A stretch of 64,000 bases of DNA from Nonomuraea cypriaca (GTDB lineage Bacteria > Actinomycetota > Actinomycetes > Streptosporangiales > Streptosporangiaceae). Numbering within the stretch: the first letter of the stretch is position 1; each line of letters starts with the position of its first letter. Location of the stretch: contig NZ_JADOGI010000032.1 of assembly GCF_015645445.1 (NCBI RefSeq), forward strand, positions 1 to 64,000. Reading direction: 5' to 3'. The notes under the pieces were generated by a model, which worked only from the letters and a program-made list of their open reading frames with translations, was not told the origin of the DNA and searched no databases. This document shows positions 45,421-54,092 of the stretch, piece by piece. The position numbers and the translations under genes are program-made.

Positions 45421-46433
45421 GGTGCTCTCTCCTTCAGGTTCCGTCGCTGGAGAAGAACGGCGACGACGATGATCAGGCCCTTCGCGATCAGCTGGTCGCT
45501 GGTGTTGAGCCCGTTGAGAATGAACAGGTTCGTGATGAGGGTGAAGATCAGCAGGCCGAGGATCGATCCGATGATCGTGCCGCGGCCGCCGGTGAGCAGG
45601 GTGCCGCCGATGATGACGGCGGCGATGGCGTCGAGTTCGTACAGGTCGCCGTGGGTGGACGAGCCCGTCGTCGTACGCGCCATGATGAGGATGGCGGCGA
45701 TGCCGCAGCAGAGCCCGGACAGGGCGTAGAGCAGCATCGTGTGCCTACGCACGTCGATCCCGGCGAGCCTGGCCGCCTCGGGGTTGCCCCCGACCGCGTA
45801 CGTGCGCCGCCCGAACGTCGTGCGGTTGAGCAGGATCCACCCGAGAACCACGACCAGCGCGAAGATGTAGACCATCAGCGGGATGCCGAGCACCCGCGTG
45901 GTCGCCAGTTCCACGATGGCGGAGTTCTCCGACTGGATGATCTGCGTCCTGCGGTCGGACATGCGCTGCGCGAGCCCGCGGGCGGCGACGAGCATGGCCA
46001 GCGTGGCGATGAACGGCACCAGCCGCCCGTAGGCGATCAGCCACCCGCTCACCAGCCCCGCGCCCGTGCCGACGAGCATCGCGCAGATCGACATGACCAC
46101 CGGCCCGTACGACTGTGTGGCGAGCGTCGTCGCCCAGACCGAGGCCAGCGCCATGACCGAGCCGACCGACAGGTCGATGCCGCCGCCGATGATCACGAAC
46201 GTGGCGCCGACCGTGATCACGCCGATCGTGGCGGCCAGCGACAGGATGCTGACCACGTTGGAGGTGGTGGCGAAGTTGTCCGGCCTGGTGAGCAGGCCGA
46301 CGACCACTAACAGGAGGAGGGCTCCGAGCAGGCCGAGATGCCGCATCTCCCCCAGCCCGCGCATCGACGACAGAACCGACTGAGCCGGTGGAGCCGCCTT
46401 GGCCGTGGGCCGGTCCGTCGCAGGCTCGCTCAT
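45417..46433 (-). CDS. Sugar ABC transporter permease (RbsC type)
   Basis: 338 residues from ATG 46433, whose first base is the last base of the ATPase stop (TGATG). About eight hydrophobic segments; family motifs GGGIDLSVGSVMALASV, AVGGNPEAARLAGIDV and AVIIGGTLLTGGRGTIIGS. The first 20 residues are a hydrophilic tail. Confidence 0.88.
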   Translation of the reverse strand: MSEPATDRPTAKAAPPAQSVLSSMRGLGEMRHLGLLGALLLLVVVGLLTRPDNFATTSNVVSILSLAATIGVITVGATFVIIGGGIDLSVGSVMALASVWATTLATQSYGPVVMSICAMLVGTGAGLVSGWLIAYGRLVPFIATLAMLVAARGLAQRMSDRRTQIIQSENSAIVELATTRVLGIPLMVYIFALVVVLGWILLNRTTFGRRTYAVGGNPEAARLAGIDVRRHTMLLYALSGLCCGIAAILIMARTTTGSSTHGDLYELDAIAAVIIGGTLLTGGRGTIIGSILGLLIFTLITNLFILNGLNTSDQLIAKGLIIVVAVLLQRRNLKERAP

Positions 46434-47917
46434 CAAGCCGCCCTCCCATTCATGATCATGTCCAGTACGCGGTGCTCGTCCAGCTCCGCCGCGTCGCCCT
46501 GGTGGATGACCGCCCCCTCTCTCAGCACGAGCACCCGGTCGGCCAGACCGAGCACCTCCGGCACCTCGCTGGAGACCAGCAGCACGCCGATCCCCTGCTC
46601 GGCCAGGCCGCGGATCACCGCGTACAGTTCGGCCCTGGCGCCGACGTCCACACCTCTGGTGGGCTCGTCGAGCAGGAGCAGCTTGGTGCCGCCGAGCAGC
46701 CAGCGGGCGAGCACGGCCTTCTGCTGGTTGCCGCCGGACAGCGTCCTGATCGGGCGTTCGGGGTCGGGTGGCCGGATGTCGAGCATTTCCGACAGGCGCT
46801 TGGCCTCGCTCATCTCCCGCTTGCGATCTATCCAGCCGAACCTGGCGAACCCCGGCAGGGTGCCGAGCGTGATGTTCGCGGTGACGCTCTGGTCGAGGAG
46901 GAGCGCCTGGGCCTTGCGTTCCTCGGGGGCCAGGCCCATGCCGCGCTTGACGGTGCCGACGACGCCGCGGCGTACGCGCTTTCCCGCGAGCAGCACGCGG
47001 CCCGAGGAGGGGCGGGCGCCGTACACGGCCTCCAGGATCTCCGAGCGTCCCGAGCCGACGAGCCCGGCCAGCCCGACGATCTCGCCGGCCCGCACGGAGA
47101 AGGACACGTCGGCGAAGACGCCCGGCGCGGTCATGTGCTCGACGGTGAGCACCTCCTCGCCCGGTTCGCGCCCGGCCCTGGGCGGGAAGACGTACTCGAC
47201 GTTCCTGCCCGTCATGAGGGAGACGATCTGCGTGGTGGCGGTGTCCCTGGCGGACAGGCCGACCGCGACCGTGCGGCCGTCCTTCAGCACGGTGACCCGG
47301 TCGCCGATCTCGCGGATCTCCTCCAGCCGGTGGGAGATGTAGACCACGGCCACGCCCTGGGCGGTGAGTTCGCGGATGATGCGGAACAGGTTGGCCACCT
47401 CGTCGTGCGCGAGGGCGGCGGACGGCTCGTCCATGATGATCAGCTGGGCGTCGTGTGAGAGCGCCCTGGCCATCGAGACGACCTGTTTGGCGGCGGGTGA
47501 GAGCCGCCCGACCTCCGCTGCCGGCCGGATCTCACCGTGGCCCAGCCGTTCCAGCACCTCGCGGGCCGCGCGTCTGGCGGCAGCCCGGTTCATGAAGCCG
47601 AAGCGGGCGTGCTCGTGGCCGAGGAAGATGTTCTCGGCCACGCTGAGCCCGTCGACCAGGTCGAGTTCCTGATAAATGGTGGCGAAGCCTAGCTTGATGG
47701 CGTCTATGGGGCTGCTCGGTCGTACTTCCTTGTCGTTGAAGACGATCGTGCCCTCGTCCGGCTGGTGAACGCCGGCCAGGACCTTGATCAGAGTGGATTT
47801 GCCGGCGCCGTTCTGGCCGAGCAGGCAGTGCACCTCGCCCGCGCGTACGTCCAGGTCGACCCCGTCGAGCGCGCGTACTCCGGGGAACTGCTTGACGATG
47901 CCTTTCATGACCAGCAT
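46433..47917 (-). CDS. Sugar ABC transporter ATP-binding protein (two domains)
   Basis: 494 residues. Domain 1: Walker A GQNGAGKSTLIK, LSPAAKQVVSMARAL, LIIMDEPSAAL. Domain 2: LVGSGRSEILEAVYG in place of a P-loop, signature LSGGNQQKAVLARWL and Walker B LLLLDEPTRGVDVGA. This is the usual RbsA arrangement. It starts 13 bp after the ROK gene. Confidence 0.9.
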   Translation of the reverse strand: MLVMKGIVKQFPGVRALDGVDLDVRAGEVHCLLGQNGAGKSTLIKVLAGVHQPDEGTIVFNDKEVRPSSPIDAIKLGFATIYQELDLVDGLSVAENIFLGHEHARFGFMNRAAARRAAREVLERLGHGEIRPAAEVGRLSPAAKQVVSMARALSHDAQLIIMDEPSAALAHDEVANLFRIIRELTAQGVAVVYISHRLEEIREIGDRVTVLKDGRTVAVGLSARDTATTQIVSLMTGRNVEYVFPPRAGREPGEEVLTVEHMTAPGVFADVSFSVRAGEIVGLAGLVGSGRSEILEAVYGARPSSGRVLLAGKRVRRGVVGTVKRGMGLAPEERKAQALLLDQSVTANITLGTLPGFARFGWIDRKREMSEAKRLSEMLDIRPPDPERPIRTLSGGNQQKAVLARWLLGGTKLLLLDEPTRGVDVGARAELYAVIRGLAEQGIGVLLVSSEVPEVLGLADRVLVLREGAVIHQGDAAELDEHRVLDMIMNGRAA

Positions 47918-47930
47918 CGGGGAGATCCTT

Positions 47931-49091
47931 CTATGAGGCGTTGACGATGCGGTTGATGTTGTCGGGTGACAGGTAGTGCTCGATGGCGAGGATTCCGGCG
48001 CCGAGCGCGGCGGCGTTGATGCCCGTACGGCTCGGCGTGATCGACAGGTGGTGTGTGGCCAGGGGAAGCGACCTGCGGTAGACCGTCTCCCTGATCCCGG
48101 CCAGGAGGTGCTCGTGCACCCGCGACAACGCGCCGCCGATGACGATGACCTCCGGGTTGAAGAAGTTGACCAGACCGGCCAGCACCTCGCCGATGTGCCG
48201 CCCCGCCTCCCTGACCAGCCGCAGCGCCTGCGTGTTGCCCGCCTGTACGAGCGCCACGACGTCCGCCCCTGACTCGGCCGCGAGGCCCAGTTCGGTCAGC
48301 CGCCGTGCGATCGCGGCCCCACCGGCCACGGCCTCCAGGCAGGCGCTGTTGCCGCAGCGGCACCCGGCGTCGTCGTGACCGCTGACCCGGATGTGGCCGA
48401 TGTCGCCCGCCGAGCCCTGCGCGCCCCTGTGCAGCTTGCCGTCGGCCACGATGCCGCAGCCGATGCCGGTGCCGACCTTGACGAACAGCAGGTGCCCCGC
48501 GCCGGCGAAGGCGTTGCGGTGCTCGCCGAGCGCCATCACGTTGACGTCGTTGTCGACCAGCACCTCCACGCCGGCGAAGTACTCGGGGACGGGGTAGTCG
48601 TTCCAGCCGGGCATGATCGGCGGGTTGTTCGGCCGTCCCGTGGCGAACTCCACCGGTCCTGGCACCCCGATCCCGACCGCGCGCAGCATCGCGCGCGGCC
48701 GCCCCGCCTCGTCGAGCAGGCGGTCGAGCCGCTTGTCCACGTGCGCGAGCACGACCTCGGGACCTTCGCCGATCAGCAGCTTGTCCTCGCACTCGGCGAG
48801 CACGTTGCCCGAGATGTCCAGCAGCGCCACCCGGCAGTGCGTGGCGCCCAGGTCGACGCCGGCGAAGGCGTGGTCCTCGGTGTGCAGGCGCAACTGGCGC
48901 GGCGGACGGCCGCCGGTGGACTCGCCGCTCTCGGTCTCCTCGACCAGGCCACGCTCGATCAGCGCGTCGACGCGCTGGGAGATCGTGGACCTGGCCAGCC
49001 CGGTGAGCCTGGCGAGGTCGGAACGGGTCGTCGCCGAGCCAGCACTGATCAGCGTCAGCACGTCTCCGGCCGAACCCGACTGGGGGGTCAT
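47931..49091 (-). CDS. ROK-family transcriptional regulator
   Basis: 386 residues. N-terminal winged helix (ATTRSDLARLTGLARSTISQ, RVDALIERGLV), then the sugar-kinase fold with GVDLGATHCRVALLDISG, GIGVPGPVEF, VDNDVNVMALGEH and the ROK zinc motif GHIRVSGHDDAGCRCGNSAC. It is the first gene of the second sugar operon, so it probably represses that operon until the transported sugar binds. Confidence 0.9.
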   Translation of the reverse strand: MTPQSGSAGDVLTLISAGSATTRSDLARLTGLARSTISQRVDALIERGLVEETESGESTGGRPPRQLRLHTEDHAFAGVDLGATHCRVALLDISGNVLAECEDKLLIGEGPEVVLAHVDKRLDRLLDEAGRPRAMLRAVGIGVPGPVEFATGRPNNPPIMPGWNDYPVPEYFAGVEVLVDNDVNVMALGEHRNAFAGAGHLLFVKVGTGIGCGIVADGKLHRGAQGSAGDIGHIRVSGHDDAGCRCGNSACLEAVAGGAAIARRLTELGLAAESGADVVALVQAGNTQALRLVREAGRHIGEVLAGLVNFFNPEVIVIGGALSRVHEHLLAGIRETVYRRSLPLATHHLSITPSRTGINAAALGAGILAIEHYLSPDNINRIVNAS

Positions 49092-49181
49092 GCCGAGACA
49101 ATAAGATCACCGATGCAGCAAATCAAGAGTGAGAATCGACCAAACTCCCCCAACTTCCGCCGAAGATCGAACAAAGCTGGG

Positions 49182-49196
49182 TTATTGGCCAAATAA
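49182..49196. promoter_or_regulatory. Candidate operator of the ROK operon
   Basis: TTATTGGCCAAATAA holds the perfect palindrome TTGGCCAA in an AT-rich setting 91 bp upstream of the ROK gene. Nearby direct repeats ATCGACCAAA and ATCGAACAAA (about 49136 and 49167) may also contribute. Confidence 0.35.
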
Positions 49197-49238
49197 TCCG
49201 ACATTTCGGCGGCTTCCCGGCATGGCCCGGACAACAAA

Positions 49239-49269
49239 GATCCCCGCCGCCGGGTGGGCGACGGGGATC
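49239..49269 (-). terminator. Terminator downstream of the SDR gene
   Basis: On the minus strand GATCCCCG pairs with CGGGGATC around a GC-rich loop and is followed by TTTGTTGT. It lies 29 bp after the SDR stop codon. Confidence 0.65.
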
Positions 49270-49297
49270 CGGGAGGAGTCAGAGCCTCAGAGGAGTC

Positions 49298-50170
49298 TCA
49301 CAGCATGGCCTTCATCGAGTCGGCCGCCGTGAGGACGTACGGCTGCTCGGCCATGACCGCGTCCCAGTTGCCGGCGATCGCCTCCGGCGTGAGGTCGTCG
49401 CTCTTCCAGCCCGGCCCCTCGGCCACGAACACCCGCGCCACCCGGCCGCCCCCGACGCTGAACACCTCGCCGCTCGCCTCGCACGATTCGTGCACGAGGT
49501 ACGCCACCAGCGCGCTCACCCGCTCCGGCGTGAACTTCGCCTCGAACTCGGCGGGCAGCAGCGCCTCGGTCATCCGAGTCCAGGCGATGGGCGCGATGGC
49601 GTTGGCCTTGATGCCGTTGCGCGCGCCCTCGATGCCGATCGTCCTGGTCAGCCCGACGAGGCCCATCTTGGCCGTGGAGTAGTTGGCCTGCCCGAAGTTG
49701 CCGAACAGCCCGGCGGGGCTGGAGGTGTTGACGACGCGCCCGTAGCCCGCCGCCTTCATCAGCGGGTACGCGGCCTGGCTGACCAGGTAGGACCCGCGTA
49801 CGTGCACGGCCAGCACCGCGTCGAAGTCCTCGACCGGCATCTTCCCGAACGACTTGTCGCGCAGGATCCCCGCGTTGTTGACGACGATGTCCACCTTGCC
49901 GTACGCGTCCACGGCGGCCTGCACGATGGCCCTGGCGCCCTCGGGCGTGGCGACGTCGTCGGTGCTGGCGACGGCCTGCCCGCCGTTCTTCGTGATGAGG
50001 TCCGCCACCTCGGCGGCGGGACCTGCGGAGGCCCCCGTGCCGTCGAGCGCGCCCCCGAGGTCGTTGACGACGACCTTGGCGCCCCGCTCGGCCAGCAGGA
50101 GCGCGTGCGACCTGCCGAGACCGTGCCCGGCCCCCGTGACGATCGCGACCCTGTCATCGAACCGCAACAT
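49298..50170 (-). CDS. SDR-family (3R)-hydroxyacyl-CoA dehydrogenase, 17beta-HSD4-like
   Basis: 290 residues. Rossmann VAIVTGAGHGLGRSHALLLA, the HSD4-type VVVNDLGGALDGTG, NNAGILRDKSFGKM, and catalytic SSPAGLFGNFGQANYSTAK. The extended C-terminal part (GGGRVARVFVAEGPGWKSDD) matches multifunctional-enzyme-2-like SDRs such as mycobacterial Rv3502c. It may oxidise side-chain hydroxyacyl-CoA before FadA5. An AGAAC-3nt-GTTCT palindrome lies just upstream. Confidence 0.83.
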   Translation of the reverse strand: MLRFDDRVAIVTGAGHGLGRSHALLLAERGAKVVVNDLGGALDGTGASAGPAAEVADLITKNGGQAVASTDDVATPEGARAIVQAAVDAYGKVDIVVNNAGILRDKSFGKMPVEDFDAVLAVHVRGSYLVSQAAYPLMKAAGYGRVVNTSSPAGLFGNFGQANYSTAKMGLVGLTRTIGIEGARNGIKANAIAPIAWTRMTEALLPAEFEAKFTPERVSALVAYLVHESCEASGEVFSVGGGRVARVFVAEGPGWKSDDLTPEAIAGNWDAVMAEQPYVLTAADSMKAML

Positions 50171-50186
50171 CGAACCTCCAGCCAGG

Positions 50187-50199
50187 AGAACAACGTTCT
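50187..50199. promoter_or_regulatory. AGAAC-N3-GTTCT palindrome before the SDR gene
   Basis: AGAACAACGTTCT is a 5-3-5 palindrome 16 bp upstream of the SDR start. It resembles a KstR box with a three-base instead of two-base centre. Confidence 0.45.
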
Positions 50200-50241
50200 A
50201 GTACGAAATACGATAACCCGGACCTACCCACCCACGACCTC

Positions 50242-51303
50242 TCAGTCAGTGGGGAACCACAGATCCGGCTCCCCCGCCACGCGGCGCAACCGCCCCTTGG
50301 CCTCCAGCCAGGCCAGGTGCGCCAGGGTCTCGTTGTTGGCCGAGCGCCGCATGAACGGCGGGATCGTCTCCCACGGCCGCGACCACGTCAGCCGGGTGGC
50401 CACGTCCCAGCAGGCCACGCCGTCGCCCGCGCCGACCACCGTCTCGATCTCGGCGAGCCGCTCGTCGTGGTGCGCCATGACCCGATCGACCCGCTCGGCC
50501 AGCTCAAGGAACCGGTACTCGTGCGCCGGCAGCACCTCGTCGACCTCCAGCTTGCGTACGGCGGCCAGCGAGTCGAGGTAGTCGGCCAGCGGGTTCGGCC
50601 CCGACTGGGGATGGACGGCGACGATGGGCGTGATCCTGGCCAGCACATGGTCGCCGGAGAACAGCACCCGGCGCGCGGGCGACACGAAACACAGGTGGCC
50701 GGGCGAGTGCCCCGGCGTCCAGACGGCACGCAGGTCCCAGCCGGGCAGCCCGAGGTCCTCGCCGTCCTCCACGAGACGGTCGGGCCTGGCCATCGACACC
50801 ATGTGCCTGATCATCATCGAGGCCCCGGCCAGCTCGTCCAGGGTCAGGGGCGGCACGCCGCAGCGTACGAGCAGGGCGCGCTCCCGGTCGACGAGGGTGT
50901 CGATGGCGTCGTCGTCATAACGCTCGCGCACCAGCCTGGCGTCGGCGGGGTGCAGCGCGATCCAGGCGCCCGACATCTCCCTGACGCGCCCGGCCAGGCC
51001 GTAGTGGTCGGGGTGGATGTGGGTGACCAGAACGCCCTTGACGTCGGTGATCGCGTATCCGGCCACGCCCAGGCCGGCGACGAGCGCGTCGTACGCCTCG
51101 TCGGTGTTCCAGCCGGCGTCGATGATCACCACGCCGCCGGGCAGTTCGAGTACGTACACGAGGACGTACCGCAGGGGGTTGATCGGGATGGGCACGGGAA
51201 CGGACCACAGACCCGGGCGGACCCGCTCGACTCCGGGGATCGTCCCGCCGATCCACGCCTCCCGCTGCGCCTCGTTGGCAGGGGTCACCACGAATTTAGC
51301 CAT
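50242..51303 (-). CDS. MBL-fold metallohydrolase, paralogue of 15563-16597
   Basis: 353 residues. Metal motif VLVTHIHPDHYGLAGR, further ligands in WTPGHSPGHLCF and SGDHVLARITP, and a C-terminal helical domain (LTWSRPWETIPPFMRRSANN). It shares its N-terminal plan (GLWSVPVPIPINPLRYVLVY) with the MBL gene behind fadA5. It lies 71 bp upstream of the SDR gene in the same direction, which suggests a common lipid-related role. Substrate unknown. Confidence 0.8.
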   Translation of the reverse strand: MAKFVVTPANEAQREAWIGGTIPGVERVRPGLWSVPVPIPINPLRYVLVYVLELPGGVVIIDAGWNTDEAYDALVAGLGVAGYAITDVKGVLVTHIHPDHYGLAGRVREMSGAWIALHPADARLVRERYDDDAIDTLVDRERALLVRCGVPPLTLDELAGASMMIRHMVSMARPDRLVEDGEDLGLPGWDLRAVWTPGHSPGHLCFVSPARRVLFSGDHVLARITPIVAVHPQSGPNPLADYLDSLAAVRKLEVDEVLPAHEYRFLELAERVDRVMAHHDERLAEIETVVGAGDGVACWDVATRLTWSRPWETIPPFMRRSANNETLAHLAWLEAKGRLRRVAGEPDLWFPTD

Positions 51304-51319
51304 GGGCTAGATTCTGCCC

Positions 51320-51348
51320 GAACGATGTTCTGGCACCGAATCGTGTTC
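51320..51348. promoter_or_regulatory. Two GAAC-N3-GTTC-type sites in the MBL/GST divergent region
   Basis: GAACGATGTTC (51320-51330) and GAATCGTGTTC (51338-51348) have the same three-base spacing as the site before the SDR gene. They sit between divergent starts at 51303 and 51359. Confidence 0.4.
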
Positions 51349-51358
51349 TACTAGTGGC

Positions 51359-52204
51359 ATGAGGCCGAGCCGCGAGATCTCAGACGATGGCCGCTTCGTC
51401 CGGCGCCAGAACCGGTTCACCGAACGGCTCGGCCCGCCCGAGCCAGGCCGCTACCGGGTCTACGCCTCCTATGCCTGCCCGTGGGCGCAGCGCGTGCTGA
51501 TCGTACGCGCGCTCCTCGGTCTGGAGGACCTGCTGGACGTCACGATCGTCGACCCCATCCGCGACGAGAAGGGCTGGCGGATCCCCGGCGGCGACCCGGA
51601 GTACCTCTCCGAGCTCTACCACGCCACCGACCCCGGCTACACGGGCCGCTACACCGTCCCGTGCGTCTGGGACACCAGGGACAAGAGGATCGTCACCAAC
51701 GACTTCCCCCAGATCACCCTCGATCTGGAGATGTCGTGGGGCAGCGCACCCAACCTCTATCCGGAACGCCTGCGCCCCGACGTCGACATCATGAACGACC
51801 GCCTCTACCACGGGCTCAACAACGCGGTCTACGAGGCCGGCTTCTCCAGGAGCCAGCAGTCGTACGAGGAGGCGGTGGCGCGCGTCTTCACCACGCTCGA
51901 CTTCCTGGAGGTGCGCCTGGCCGAGTCGGAGTTCCTCTTCGACACGCTCACCGAGAGCGACGTGCGCCTCTACACGACCCTGGCCAGGTTCGACAGCGTC
52001 TACTACGCGCACTTCAAGTGCTCGGTCCGGCGGCTGATCGACTACCCGGCGCTGTGGGCGTACGCGCGCAGGCTCTACGCGATCCCGGCCTTCCGCGACA
52101 CCACGGACTTCGACCACATCAAGCGCCACTACTACGCCACCCAGACCAACATCAACCCGAGCCGGATCGTGCCTGTGGGACCCGAGCTCGACTGGAGTCT
52201 GTGA
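51359..52204 (+). CDS. Xi-class glutathione S-transferase-like reductase
   Basis: 281 residues. The thioredoxin-fold half has the catalytic ASYACPWAQRVLIVRALL and IVTNDFPQITLDLE. The all-helical C-terminal half has LYTTLARFDSVYYAHFKC and PFYxxT-like positions of glutathionyl-hydroquinone reductases. Actinobacteria use mycothiol rather than glutathione, so the thiol partner is probably mycothiol or a quinone-bound cysteine adduct. Its 3' end overlaps the convergent MFS gene by 53 bp. Confidence 0.82.
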   Translation: MRPSREISDDGRFVRRQNRFTERLGPPEPGRYRVYASYACPWAQRVLIVRALLGLEDLLDVTIVDPIRDEKGWRIPGGDPEYLSELYHATDPGYTGRYTVPCVWDTRDKRIVTNDFPQITLDLEMSWGSAPNLYPERLRPDVDIMNDRLYHGLNNAVYEAGFSRSQQSYEEAVARVFTTLDFLEVRLAESEFLFDTLTESDVRLYTTLARFDSVYYAHFKCSVRRLIDYPALWAYARRLYAIPAFRDTTDFDHIKRHYYATQTNINPSRIVPVGPELDWSL

Positions 52205-53438
52205 CGGGCGCCGGCATCCGGACGAACAGCAGGACCGAGGCGAGCATCACCGCAGCGGCGACGGCCCAGGCGGCGGCGACACCCGTCGCGGCGGCCAGGA
52301 CGCCGAGCGTCAGGTTGGCCGCGATCCCGCCGGACTGCAGGGAGAGCGAGCTGGTCGAGGTGACGGTGGTGCGCTGGGCGGCGCTGACCGCCTTGTGGGT
52401 GAGCTCCAGGCACAGCAGACCCGTCACGGAACCGCCGACGAACAGCAGGACGTAGGCCAGCCCCGCGCTCACCAGCCCCGGCACGCCGCCGAGCCCTGCC
52501 GTCGCGGCCAGCGCCCCGACGGACAGCGCCGTCAGCGCCGTCCCCGCGATCGCGCCCTTGGCCGAGCCGCCGGCCAGGCGCGCCACGCGCGGCGAGAGCG
52601 CGCTGCCCGCCGCGCTGCCCGCGAACCCCAGCGCCGCGACGACGGCGTAGGCCAGGCTGCCGCGCTCCGCCGTGCCGACCAGGTCGGCCAGCCGTCCGGG
52701 TGTGAGCAGCTCGATGCTCATCAGCACCACGCCGGAGCTCGCCGCCGCCAGCATCAGGCGCCGCAACACCGCGCCTCCGGTCGCCAGCCGCACACCCGCG
52801 ACGACCGTCGCCGGCACCTCGCGCAGCACGCTCGCCAGAGACCTGCGGGCGTGCGCCGGCTCGGGCAGCGCGAACACCACCACGACCAGCAGCACCGCCG
52901 CAGCCATCGCACCCAGCAGGGGCGGCGCGGCCAGCGGGAACATCAGCGAGGGCGGCACCAGGAGCGGCGCACCCCCGCCCGCGAGCACCCCGGCGCACAG
53001 GGCCAGGGACTCCATCGCGCCGCCCCTGGCCAACCCCGGCTTGAGGTCCGCGTCGGGGCCCTCGATCCCGTGCAGCGTGTCGACGTACCAGGAGGTGGCC
53101 GGGCCGCTGGACAGCGCCCTGGCCACGCCCTTCAGCACCCCGCTCACCATGAACATCCAGAACGTCGTGGACAGGCCCAGCATCGCGAGCCCCGCCACGG
53201 TGAACGCGGCCGAGGCGGCCAGCACCATGCGCCGCCCCACGACGTCGGCCAGCCCGCCCGTGGGCAGCTCCAGGCTGACGGTGACGATCGAGAACACGGT
53301 CACCGACAGCCCGATCTGGGCCAGGCTGAGCCCTCGCTCGGTCATCAGCAGCACCATGGCGGGCATCATGAGCCCGGGGGGCAGCCAGGTCAGGAAGTTG
53401 ACGAGCATGTAGCGCCGTAACGCGGACCGGGCGGTCAT
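52152..53438 (-). CDS. MFS transporter
   Basis: 428 residues, about twelve hydrophobic segments. The loop LELPTGGLADVVGRRMVLAA is the MFS cytoplasmic signature after helix 2. It is probably an efflux carrier, because the gene is coupled by a 4-bp ATGA overlap to an ArsR-type regulator. The last 53 bp overlap the convergent GST-like gene. Confidence 0.88.
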   Translation of the reverse strand: MTARSALRRYMLVNFLTWLPPGLMMPAMVLLMTERGLSLAQIGLSVTVFSIVTVSLELPTGGLADVVGRRMVLAASAAFTVAGLAMLGLSTTFWMFMVSGVLKGVARALSSGPATSWYVDTLHGIEGPDADLKPGLARGGAMESLALCAGVLAGGGAPLLVPPSLMFPLAAPPLLGAMAAAVLLVVVVFALPEPAHARRSLASVLREVPATVVAGVRLATGGAVLRRLMLAAASSGVVLMSIELLTPGRLADLVGTAERGSLAYAVVAALGFAGSAAGSALSPRVARLAGGSAKGAIAGTALTALSVGALAATAGLGGVPGLVSAGLAYVLLFVGGSVTGLLCLELTHKAVSAAQRTTVTSTSSLSLQSGGIAANLTLGVLAAATGVAAAWAVAAAVMLASVLLFVRMPAPVTDSSRARVPQARSGSG

Positions 53439-54010
53439 CGGCCTTCCTCCTCTTCCTGTCGTGAGCGCGGAACGGCGCCATACCAGACGCTCACCAGGCT
53501 TGCGGCGGGGTCACCGGCGTATCTGGCGGCGATGCGGGTCAGCAGTTCCTCGGCCTCGCGCTTGAACTCGTGCACAGCGGCGGCGGGCAGCGTGAGCATG
53601 TAGTCGCTCATCCCGGCCACGTCCACCCACTCCCCGGGCCACTCCCCGAGGTCGAACTCCTCCATCACCCGCCCGACCATCTCGGCCTGCCGCAGGTGCA
53701 TGATCTTGACGGCCTCACGCCCCTCGTCCGTACCGGACATCTCGACGGCGTCCCAGGAGGTGTAGCGGTGGCGGGCCCGCCACCGGCGTTCGCGGCCGTC
53801 GCGCTGCTCGGAGTCCTCCTCGATGAAGCCGTACTTGAACAGCTCGCGCAGGTGATAGCTGGTCGATCCGGAGCTCTCGCCCACCTTGCGGCCGAGCTCG
53901 CTGGCGGTGGCCGGCCCCTCGGACCGCAACAGGCCCAGCAGCCGCACCCGCAGCGGGTGAGCGACCACCTTCAGCACCTGGGGGTCGCTGATCTTGTACT
54001 GATGCTCCAT
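53435..54010 (-). CDS. ArsR-like winged-helix regulator
   Basis: 191 residues from ATG 54010 (MEHQYKISDPQVLKVVAHPL). The ArsR-type helix-turn-helix covers RVRLLGLLRSEGPATASELG and ESSGSTSYHLRELFKYGFIE. A C-terminal helical part of about 90 residues probably senses the ligand. It starts the operon with the MFS transporter and likely controls it. The longer frame (to 54037) lacks a ribosome site. Confidence 0.85.
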   Translation of the reverse strand: MEHQYKISDPQVLKVVAHPLRVRLLGLLRSEGPATASELGRKVGESSGSTSYHLRELFKYGFIEEDSEQRDGRERRWRARHRYTSWDAVEMSGTDEGREAVKIMHLRQAEMVGRVMEEFDLGEWPGEWVDVAGMSDYMLTLPAAAVHEFKREAEELLTRIAARYAGDPAASLVSVWYGAVPRSRQEEEEGR

Positions 54011-54092
54011 GGACCTCACAGTAGACCGCAAAGGCAATTTTGCAAAGAAAATTTGGTGGTCCCGCGCAAAGCCCCCCTCGTAAACTGGTTTG

